Positions 55,518 through 64,000 of a stretch of DNA of 64,000 bases are shown piece by piece (positions within the stretch are counted from its first letter, which is position 1; each line of letters begins with the position of its first letter). The notes under the pieces were generated by a model. That model saw only the letters and a program-made list of their open reading frames with translations, was not told the origin of the DNA and ran no database searches. Source of the stretch: Knufia peltigerae (lineage: Eukaryota; Ascomycota; Eurotiomycetes; Chaetothyriales; Trichomeriaceae); NCBI GenBank assembly GCA_030247855.1, contig JAPDRN010000059.1:62001-126000 (forward strand). The letters are read 5' to 3'. A program made the translations under genes and the position numbers.

Positions 55518-56443
55518 TGAGTTGCATCTTTGGACCATTTGCTTCTCGTCGAATCGAACAGCAGCAGGAACGTATCAGATCCTGTGTCCTGACCGATAGT
55601 GATGATGCGTTTCAGATGTGCTCTCTAGATTCTAAAGGACCAATAACCAAGAGAACCACTCAATCAGTCTCTGTTGAAAAGTGTGACACACAACACACAC
55701 TAGTGGTGGTCTTCTCTTTCCTACTACACGTCAAAAATGACCTGGGTAAGGGTAATATGTACAACAACAAGACTTCGGTCAATTCAGGGGACGCCGGACC
55801 ACGGGAGCTCTGGGGTGGACAATCCTTAGGTACTCCCGGAGTGTGGCAATGATGAAAAGGCGCCAGGCACATACATGCGCATGCATGCCATGCATGAATA
55901 GCCATGGAACGAGGAACTTTTGGTGGGATGTCGTTGTCAATCTGGCTTGCATGGACAGCATAGGATAGGGCTCATTGGAATGTAAAATGCGGCACGGCTC
56001 TCTTTTTTCCGCGGTTAGTAAAAAGCGTGAGATAGAGCATGCGTTGTATGGGAGTTTCGTTTTCAAAATTTCGGGCATTCGAACTCATGTACCTCCCTTT
56101 TTTTCGGCCCTTCATAGGGAAAACATGTCAAGGGGAAAGCTGAGGACGATATTCATGGGCTGGGAAAAAGAAAAGACAACGCTCGAGGCCGTCTGTAAAA
56201 CAATTATACACAAAAAAAAAGGAAAAGGAAAAAAAGGATCTAGTATTCAGACTTGGGAGTGGGAACGAAGTTACGATCTTGTGTGTCTGTACCGTCGTGA
56301 TATGGCTGACGGGCCTCGTTCAATTACATACTACTTACTCCGTAAGGTATGAGGCATTACCGATGGTAAGCTTGACGAATGCACTACTTCGTCCTGTATT
56401 TCTTTTTCCCTTTTCAACAAAACAAAAAATAAAGTCAGGGATT
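55518..56443. other. Intergenic between convergent genes
   Basis: 926 nt with no supported gene. A-rich runs near 56205-56240 may be 3'UTR. Confidence 0.5.
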
Positions 56444-58307
56444 TCACTGCTCATCGAGCAACACCCACCTCTTGTCCTTGGCGTTCAAGAGGTCCCTCTT
56501 CGTCCTGAGTCTTTTGCCTCTCCTGGTCGTCCTCTTGGCCCTGGCCATTCTTTTCCCGGCCTCCGCCGAGCCGCCGGCGGTGGTCCCGTTTTGGGGCGTG
56601 GCCGTGGTGACGTTGTAGACGGCGCTCTCGGGCACGACGTCGAACTGGACGGTCGAGTTGCCCTCGTGGTAGGAACTCACCTTGGGGCCGGAGGTCTTGT
56701 AGTCCTTGCCGATTCGGGTCTTCCCCGTGGCGACGTCGACCCCCTTCATGGTCCGGTTGAACATCTCCAGGCTCACGAGGGGCTGGTAGAAGGGCACCTC
56801 GTGGCCCGACTCGTAGATGCGGACAAAGGCGAACGACCCGGCCTGTCTGACCTGGCCGTGCACCACGCCGTCCGAGGTGGAGACGTTGACGAACCCGGCG
56901 TCGGCGTAGCCCGGGGCGCCGACGTGGCCGGCCACCACCTGGCCCCCCAGCCAGTTGCAGTTGAAGTCGGCGTCGCCAAAGTACATGACCAGCTTGACGC
57001 CGCGGGCCAGGAGCTTCTTCAGCGCCTCGACCGTGCCGATCTCGCGGTCGTCGTCGCCCGTGCTGCCGAACGCGTTGCCCACGGCCGTGTTGCTCTCGGT
57101 GTAGTTGACGTACGCCCCGATCGCGGCCTGCACGCTGTCCGTGTTGAGGTAGTCGACGTAGTACGTGGGCGGGAACGGGTCGGGCATCAGGTACCGGAAG
57201 TCGTACTCGTCGCGGCCGAGGTAGATGTCGTAGAGGTTCTCGACTTGGTTCAGGCAAAAATTGTCGGCCGCCGTGCAAATCTCGTTGATCCCTCGCGCGT
57301 TGCAGTCGACCGTCTGGTCGTAGCAGTTGCCGGGGCCGTAGAGGTTGTTGTACCATTGGTCTGACAAGATCGGAATTTAGTAACAGAAAAGAGTCAGATG
57401 TGGGATTGTGAACCAGGAGTGACTTACCCTTGACAGATTGATTCAACGGATCATAGCCGTAAGTGTTCCCAGGGAACACACTGAAGTTGTAGTACGCTTG
57501 ATATTGGATAAGCGGATCGTACCATCCGTTTCCGATCATGACACCTTCAAGACTTATGTTGTGTGCACCCTTGATATTCTTATCATTCTGTTCCTCAAAG
57601 TACTCGTTGAAAATCGGACCGTAGTGACCACCGTACGACTCGGTGGTGAAGTACACCCCTTTCCTGGAGTACTGAGGGAATGCACCCATGAAGCCCTGGA
57701 GTGTCTTCCACATGTTCGGCGCGGCTGCAGGCGTCGAGTTCGCGGTCAGACTCTCGTTGAAGTAGCTGTAAGTGCCGCAGTCCCAGTCACTCGCATACTC
57801 GGGGCAGGTGTTGTTGGGCAACTGGACGAGATCTCCCGAAACAGGATCGGCGTATGCGGCCACGGGCGACGAGTAGCTGAAGCCCACTTGAGTCGGCTCG
57901 TCAATGAAGATGACGTTGCTGACTTCCGACCAGGAATACGGGTTGTTCACCGCGTTCCCGTCGGCATCGACACGGCAGGGCCCAAGTTCTTGGAAGAGTC
58001 CGATCATGGAGGAGCTCCCAGGGCCACCATTGATCCAGATGGTCAGAGGCGCTTCGGAAGCATTTCCGTTTCGCGCCTCGAAAAACCACCAGAAGATGTG
58101 TTGGCCGGGAGCCACGTCGGCGTAGCCAGAGTAGGATTTGACCTTGGGGTTCTGTTCACATATTCCTGCCGGGACGGACTTGTAGCGAACATTGATGCCC
58201 GCGTAGCCTTCCTTGGTGGTTAGGTTCTTGGGAGGAGTGACGAATTGAGCCAGCGCTTGCTGGCCAGCATAAGCCAGCAAGATGGTTGAAGAGAGCAGCG
58301 ACAACAT
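56444..58307 (-). CDS. Secreted serine carboxypeptidase (S10 family)
   Basis: Removes C-terminal residues from peptides, probably outside the cell or in the vacuole. Two exons: 58307-57428 and 57360-56444, about 598 aa. A signal peptide of about 20 residues (MLSLLSSTILLAYAGQQALA) starts the protein. The oxyanion-hole region is INGGPGSSSM; the nucleophile is Ser224 in TTESYGGHYG (usual form GESYGG), Asp425 lies in GDADFNCNW and His480 in ESGHEVPFY. Many N-glycosylation sequons are present. After the catalytic domain a roughly 100-residue extension ends in a strongly basic tail (KRMARAKRTTRRGKRLRTKR), unusual for a secreted protease and a possible Kex2-type processing region. Exon 2 is very GC-rich at third positions. 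The intron (67 nt, GTAAGT..CAG) was fixed by frame and by DQWYNNLYGPGNCYD. Confidence 0.93.
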
Positions 58308-59325
58308 CTTGCGAGGCGAGTCAACTGGGCTCGACAGAACAAGAGCGATGCTGGGACGGAGAGATCAGCAGCGGACGCAGGAGGGCAAAGAGCAGAAGGT
58401 AGCTTTTTTGTATCTTAACGCACGATCAACGACAAGCGCAGGCTCCTACCACGATCCATTGGATCTCGTGCCACTCAAGGCCAGGAACAAACGCCATCTC
58501 ACAGGGTAGCTTCGCAATGGGATAGCTTCTTGCACGAGAAGCAGCTATGACGAAGCCAGCGTCAATCCGCTGCGTGGCGGTCGCATGCCACGGCGACACA
58601 AAGAGGAAAGCGTCCAGATGGTCGATGGGCCCAGGAACCGAGGACTGAGCCAGTCAATGACGATGAAGAAGTGTACCAGAGAAAGTAAACACTACGAACT
58701 GCCTGATCCGGCGAGGTTTGCTACAATATTGTAACCTTGCGAACAGAAGATAAGAAGTTAGAGAAGCTTCCTCTAGTGTTGTTCATGGCATCCAATGCGA
58801 GGCGGGCAGACATCATCGACATCACTACACTGTGGGGGAAGGTAGCATTGGCCTCGACATCGACTACCGAGGGCCCGCTTGTATCTCTACCATGACTTGC
58901 CTAGATGGCGATCGCCGTCCCGGCCGCTTCCACCATGTCATTGCGAATACGAGGGACCTCAGATAGTCCGTATGACAAGGCGTAGGGATGTTCCTGTGGC
59001 GGGCCTGAGATTCAGCCTTGACAATGCATATGGAAGGCTACACAAGTGAAAGATACGGTTGTGAATTGACGCCACCCATCTGCACAGTGCGAGCAACAGA
59101 GTGTTACCGTTCGACAGCCTTCACACCCTCACCGAGAGTATCCATACGACTTTGCGACGAGGTGAGACTCTTAGAGTCATTACAGCAACTACTATCGGTG
59201 AACAGGAAGAGTCATTGAGTAGCAAGAAAATCAATTCACTCTGATATGTATCAAAAGCTCTTCTGAATCAAAGCAATAAAGTAACTTTTCGTAGCAATAT
59301 GTTGGCCCCCATCACTCCATAAATC
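58308..59325. other. Intergenic: carboxypeptidase promoter and glycosylase 3' flank
   Basis: 1,018 nt with no supported gene. Confidence 0.5.
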
Positions 59326-61413
59326 TCAAATTTTGGTAGAAATAACAATCTCCTCCTCGGTGCACATTGTGCAACATTCCACCACTTCCTCCGCAAATTG
59401 CACCTCCCTTTCCATCATGCTGTAATCCGAAATCCAGACTTCACGCAGAGTTCCTGTTCCTCCTGTGATCGCGTCAAAGTCATCGTCAATCACGTAGCTA
59501 GTCTTGACCAAGCCTTTTGCAATCCGAGCTTCGTCGCTGAGCTCTTTCTTGGTTGTGGCTTTCTTTGGTTCGACCAGCTCGTCTGTTGTCTCCTTGATTG
59601 TGATGCCTGTTCTCTTCACAAGGTCTTCCAGGACACAATTGGCCTTTTGCCATCTGTAGCCTCCAGGCTTGACATTGCCACCACAGCGGACACAGTTTCG
59701 TCGGTGTCGCCAGAAGTCCTGATGCAGGTGGAGCTTGAAGTCGGTGTCTGGTAAAAGACTGTCCAGGTGGCTACACATGTCTCGGGCACTTGTGCAATCT
59801 TCTGGCACCTAGCCAAGAAGCTTTGCCATGCCCTCAACATGTGTGTCGACAGCAAACACCGGCAGACCCATGTTGAACGCCATCAAACAAGACGCAGACT
59901 TGACAGCAATCTGTGGAAGCTGAACAAGATTGTCAAAGACGGCTTGTTTGCCACCTTGTTGATGTATGTCCCAAAGGTAGTCCATGGACAGCAAACCAGG
60001 CACAAAGTCTGTAGCAAAGGGCTCGTTTCCAGCGTATTCAATGGCTCCAGGTGGAATTCGAGCGACATTCTTTGCGTAGATGATGTCGAGACAGCCTTTG
60101 ATAGACTTGGCTTTGAAGTTGAGGCCGCCATCTCTGATCACCTTTTCGAGCTTCTCCAGACTCTGGACCCGCATACTGTGGTAGTTCGGAAACATGCCGA
60201 TGAACTTCTCACCATTGACCCAGTAAGGATAGGCCTGTCTCATTGTTGCCTGAATGTCAAGAGCCTTTTCGTTTGTGCAGACTTGCGACAAGATGACGCG
60301 CACAACAGACTCAACACTGATGCCTTTGCCGGCATGAAAAGGCGTAGCGGATCCTGGTGCAACCTTTCCAGATTTTGCCAAATCCATGCGCTCCAGTTCC
60401 ATGATCTTGGCGACCTGTTGGATACTTTCTGCTGTTGGCTCAGCGTGCTTTGGCAGTCGGTCTTCGCCGAACGCAAACTGGTACTTGTTCGTGTAGGGCA
60501 TATTTCGAGGACGTCTGAAAATAGGCTTCCTCTTGGGAGTCGCTTGTGGAACCTTGCGGCTCTTGGTTGCCTTGCCTGTCTTTGCTGTACTGATTGGTTG
60601 GCTGCGTTTGGTGGCAAGTAGACCTTCGAAGAGAGTCGTCAACTTCATCGGATCTAGGCGGAGAACTACGATCTTGGTCGGATGACCTTGATCGACTGCA
60701 GGATGGGTTAGCAGTCAAAATACAACGCATGATAATGTCTGACATACCAATGGGTGCCTCAGTCACTCCCTTCTTCTCAATCCTACGGCGAGGTCGAGGG
60801 CGCAGCATACGGCGTCCACACTGAGCCAGCTCATTCGGAATCAATTCGGTCTGCTTCGGAAGAAAATCTTCATCGAGTTCCTCCTTCTTGACCTTGATTG
60901 TCTTGGTCTTTGACACCTTCACCTTCTTGGTAACCTTGGAGGACGAAACTAAGCATTGTCAGCGATGTGGTGCTTCACACAAGAAAAGTTTGACATACCT
61001 TTGGCGACTGATTGGCGCTTCTTGCCGCGACCTTTGGAAGACTCCTTAGGAGCCGATGGTGACTCGCCCTTCTTTTCGACCGACAATTCCTTGAGCCCCT
61101 CTTCAGAACTTGAAGTGACATTCGTGTGCTGATTTTGCAGGTTGATTTGCAATGCCACATCGTTCTTTGAAGCACCCACTGATCCAGGAGTTGTAGTCAA
61201 CATGCAGCTGGAGGTGCTGACGCTGACAGCGCTTTCCGTGACAGTGCCATTGTCTGCCGTGCCGTTTTGTGTCACCACAGTGGATCTGGCGACGACTGAG
61301 ACAAAGAACTCCGTTATAGCCGTTTGCTTGGTCTGTCTTGCGGCACACGCTTGATCAATGGCAGCAATTTGGGTATTGATGTCGTTCGTGGTTCTGGATC
61401 GTGTGGAAACCAT
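59326..61413 (-). CDS. HhH-GPD DNA glycosylase, interrupted by an in-frame TAG
   Basis: A base-excision repair glycosylase of the EndoIII/HhH-GPD superfamily. Three exons: 61413-60999, 60948-60748 and 60695-59326. The N-terminal 240 residues are Ser/Thr- and Lys-rich, probably nuclear and disordered. The catalytic domain contains RVILSQVCTNEKALD, the HhH region with the likely catalytic Lys471 in QIAVKSASC, and Asp489 in FAVDTHVEG. The frame meets TAG at 59811-59809 directly after KLLG and then continues open, in the same frame, for 160 codons to 59326 with the expected family sequence (VPEDCTSARDMCSHLD; NCVRCGGN). The annotated product would be 500 aa and lack the end of the domain. It is either a recent pseudogene, readthrough, a splicing variant or a sequence error. 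The rest shows no decay. Confidence 0.82.
59809..59811 (-). other. In-frame TAG in the glycosylase gene
   Basis: Codon order on the minus strand is CTT GGC TAG GTG CCA. Family members usually read LGWVP here, so TGG to TAG is a single-base change. A candidate in-frame 51-nt intron (59859-59809, GTGTTT..GGCTAG) would remove the stop but also the catalytic VDTH motif. Confidence 0.85.
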
Positions 61414-64000
61414 GATGGCTCAGCTTTTAGGGATGTGGTGTGAATATAGGGTAATGATACTATAGCCATTCTCAGTATACTCATCATGGCTGATGCGGAA
61501 GCAGTGTATGAGTGTGAGAACAGCCAGGATTGAACAGGAAGGGAGGAAGAGATAGGTCTGTAGCAAAACATGCAAAGACAGTGGAGCATCACATGTCGTC
61601 ACATGTCGGTATCAAGTTCGACGTCTGTTTTAGAGATGAATGCTGGACCCGCGCGTGGAATATTACAGGCCGAAACCCCTTTCAGGGTTCAGCCTTGCGG
61701 TCTCGGCGCAGACCCGCGGTCGCATTAGGAAGGCACGTACAGGGTTCGCATGGATTCGCACAGACAAGGCTGGATTTGTGATTGCATGTCGAAGGCACCA
61801 CAGCTCAGTATGCAAACAGATCATGTGTGACGAGAGAGAGGTCGGAGGCGACAGGGAAATATCCTTGACTGAAGTCGTACTAGGTTGTCTCGGAAGATGC
61901 TCTGAAGTACCAGGTGCCTCAGTGGCAGGCAGATCGGGCGAATTGGGTGCAGACACTCTCAAGTGGAGATGGACAACAAGGCTGCTAGGAAAGGAGATGG
62001 TGCCTGGAATTGTATCAACGAGAAGACTCACTTTATTTACTTCTTGTCTGTCGCTTGTGAAACGGACAGAATTGGCGAAAACTCTCAAAAAACGAAAAAT
62101 GCAGCAAAAAAGTGTGTCGTGTAGTGTCGATCTTAGGTACTGTGCTGAGAGGAGAGACAAAGCTGTTTCATCAACGTTGCTTCAGATGTGTCCGAGATGC
62201 CGCTGCATGAATATAAAGGTCGAAGGAGAGGATGTCGAGCTATATGATTGTAAGCTGTGATGTTCAGGTTGCAGGAGATTCGATGATGATGGAGGAGGAG
62301 GAGGAAGAATGCTTGGATGTGATGGAGGAGAAATATCGACACATTTATAGATGCCGACCTGGGTGCAATGGCGGGTGAGGACCACATGTCAGCCGCTTAG
62401 AGCGGTTGACGGAGAGGTCCATGGATATCCAGGCTAAGCCGATGGTATCCCATCGGTTATCAAAGGAGGTGTTTCGTCATTTGCAAGGTGAAAAGGGCAT
62501 GTCTGCGGTTGTGACGAGGAGTTGATGAAGGTGTGACGGCAATGTGACGAAGATCGGCTGGTGTTGAGGAGGAGGCAACGAGAACACTCACAGTAAAGAT
62601 TGATATATTGCTGCTAGCCATCAGTATTATGAACACGAGACATGTACGGAGATAGCAACGCCACCTTTCCTCACAGGGCGAGAGAATGCAGGTACTGTTT
62701 GCAGGTGTGATGATATCTCCTGCCACAGTCTGATCACAGACTCCCCAGTTGAAGCTATATATAGCCATTGTCAGCACTGGTCAGTCATACACCGTCTGCT
62801 TGAACAGGAAGAATTTCTACAGAACTTCAGACCGGCACCGGGATCCTCATATAGTGGCGAGGAGACAGTGTTTGCATTGTTTGAACAAAGCCTAGCTCTT
62901 CACGGTGGCATGCAGAAGTCCGACCAGCAAACTATCAGTCCTGACAAGGGGTAACAATATCACTCACCCAAAGGAAGCTTTTTCTGTTTGTTCGTTTGTA
63001 TGCAGGTCTTTCAGTGTAGAGATATCTCGCTTGCTGCTCGATTAGATGGACGTCGTGAAGTCAAAGGGCCAGGGCAAAACGCTTCACAAGGCGACAATGC
63101 CGAGAGACGAATTGACTGCAACTGCCCCTACGTGTAAGTGTTGTAGTATGAGCATGCGAGGCTGCACCGTTAGTGCCGATGGCCTTTATCTTGTTGTTGA
63201 AAACGCGACGAGCGTGATAGAAAGACGACGGCAAGGAGTATGAAAACAATGACGGCGTCAATAGGAGGCTATCTTCCTGTCCGACGTCGATAACGAAGAA
63301 GTGACGGAAGGACGACGGGAAGTAACGTAGAGGAGAGAGAAACGAAGAGGTAACGTTAGGAAGAGATAACGTAGCGAAGACGATGACGAGGAGGTAACGT
63401 AGGAAACAGCTAACGTAGAGAAGATGCGACAAAGTGTTGATGTCAGGAAGAGGCAACGAGGCGAAGAGACGATGTAAAGTAGATGCGACGAAAAGTGACG
63501 AAAAGTAACGAAATGGTGATGGAAAAGAAAAAAGGGAGTTGCCCAGTGAGGGAGAACGATAACATGAAAGTAACGTAGAAACGTCGTAGAGTACAAGGCT
63601 CTGATGTTCAGGAGGCAAAGATAGAAGGTGCTCTTGTGACGACAAGGTCACGTAGATGTGACGAGGAGTACGAGTAGGTGTTGTAGAAATCGGGATCAGG
63701 ACGAAAAAGAATGATGAGAAAGAAACGGAAACCTGAGCACTTTTGAGGGTGCTGCTTTGCTGCAGGTCCAAGGAAGGTTGTTGCTGTAGGAATGCAAGAT
63801 ATAAAAATACCCCGTAGCAACGCAGAAAGGTATCGTTGATATTGGACAGTGCGATGGAATTGTTGAGGCGGAAAAGGTCGAGGAAGCAGAGAAAATGGAA
63901 GACGCAGGACTCGTATTCGTAGGGGAGGCTGGGGAGGGGTATTTTTCTGCCACCATGTACCAGTCAGTCAAGCATGCTCTGTAAACTGCGCTTTACACCA
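61414..64000. other. Right-end non-coding region
   Basis: 2,587 nt with no supported gene; frames of 60-236 codons are low-complexity or lack domains. A short hairpin (CCGATGG..CCATCGG) lies at about 62439-62456, and a degenerate GTAACGTAG-type repeat tract is at 63280-63620. The first part is the glycosylase promoter. Confidence 0.45.
63280..63620. repeat. Degenerate AACGTAG/GA-rich repeat tract
   Basis: Six or more copies of (G)TAACGTAG or close variants (near 63323, 63352, 63367, 63391, 63408, 63571) are embedded in purine-rich sequence with recurrent GACGA and GAAGAG units. It creates long minus-strand Ser/Phe/Tyr/Leu frames that are not genes. It looks like a decayed tandem repeat. Confidence 0.6.

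Noticed and set aside
56279..57364. 361-codon plus-strand open frame
   Set aside because: Product of the extreme GC3 of carboxypeptidase exon 2 on the other strand; Val/Gly/Arg/Leu-rich translation without domains.
57438..58223. 261-codon plus-strand open frame
   Set aside because: Antisense shadow of carboxypeptidase exon 1.
61640..62260. 206-codon plus-strand frame
   Set aside because: No domain, poor coding character, lies in the promoter region of the glycosylase gene.
63061..63771. 236-codon minus-strand frame rich in Ser, Phe, Tyr and Leu
   Set aside because: Created by the degenerate purine-rich repeat tract; periodic low-complexity sequence.
1..64000. Search for LTRs, intact transposase or RT genes, dispersed 5S rRNA and CRISPR arrays
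   Set aside because: Nothing convincing was seen by eye; a dedicated repeat and RNA search would be needed to exclude small elements.

Overview
This is a 64 kb stretch of chromosomal DNA from a filamentous ascomycete (Pezizomycotina). The evidence is protein-coding genes with short GT..AG introns of about 30-250 nt, several with a CTAAC-like branch site, monocistronic genes on both strands, and a purely fungal gene set: Zn2Cys6 and Clr5 regulators, an SREBP-type bHLH factor, an Anp1/Mnn9 mannosyltransferase and a dynactin p150 with fungal layout. A Eurotiomycetes-type fungus (for example Chaetothyriales) would fit, but that placement is a guess. No rRNA, tRNA, CRISPR, plasmid or intact transposon was recognised.

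Layout. 1-13 kb: 5' part of a coiled-coil protein running off the left edge; anthranilate synthase (trpE) with an upstream Cpc1/Gcn4 site; ribosomal protein eS6; PRPP synthetase; a Zn2Cys6 transcription factor; and a convergent alpha/beta hydrolase. 13-27 kb, all minus strand: mitochondrial ribosomal protein uS7m, a vacuolar Ca2+/H+ exchanger, dynactin p150 and a seven-exon multi-KH RNA-binding protein. 27-38 kb: an Atos-like protein head-to-head with the rRNA-processing factor FYV7, two poorly known proteins, a Clr5-domain protein and a protein resembling a domesticated Copia Gag. 38-43 kb, minus strand: a membrane-anchored copper amine oxidase beside a Baeyer-Villiger-type monooxygenase. 44-49 kb: a TatD-family hydrolase and an SREBP homologue. 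49-52.6 kb: a 3.8 kb region without recognisable genes. 52.6-61.4 kb: a conserved Ser/Pro-rich protein, a Golgi mannosyltransferase, a serine carboxypeptidase and a three-exon DNA glycosylase. The last 2.6 kb is non-coding, with a degenerate repeat tract.

Functionally this is mainly housekeeping: tryptophan and nucleotide precursor supply, translation, trafficking, calcium storage, sterol/hypoxia control, cell-wall glycosylation and secreted proteolysis. The accessory-looking parts are 31-44 kb and the glycosylase locus.

The most notable points are a single in-frame TAG in the HhH-GPD DNA glycosylase where related proteins have a Trp just after the catalytic VDTH motif; a Gag-like host gene; the amine oxidase/monooxygenase pair; very small exons (15 and 20 nt); a splice donor overlapping a stop codon; and recurrent TACGGAGTA-type palindromic motifs, including an 85-bp inverted-repeat element in the large intergenic region. 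I saw no clear evidence of a wholly new multi-gene system. All exon borders were read by eye from splice consensus, reading frame and remembered family patterns, with no alignment or transcript support.
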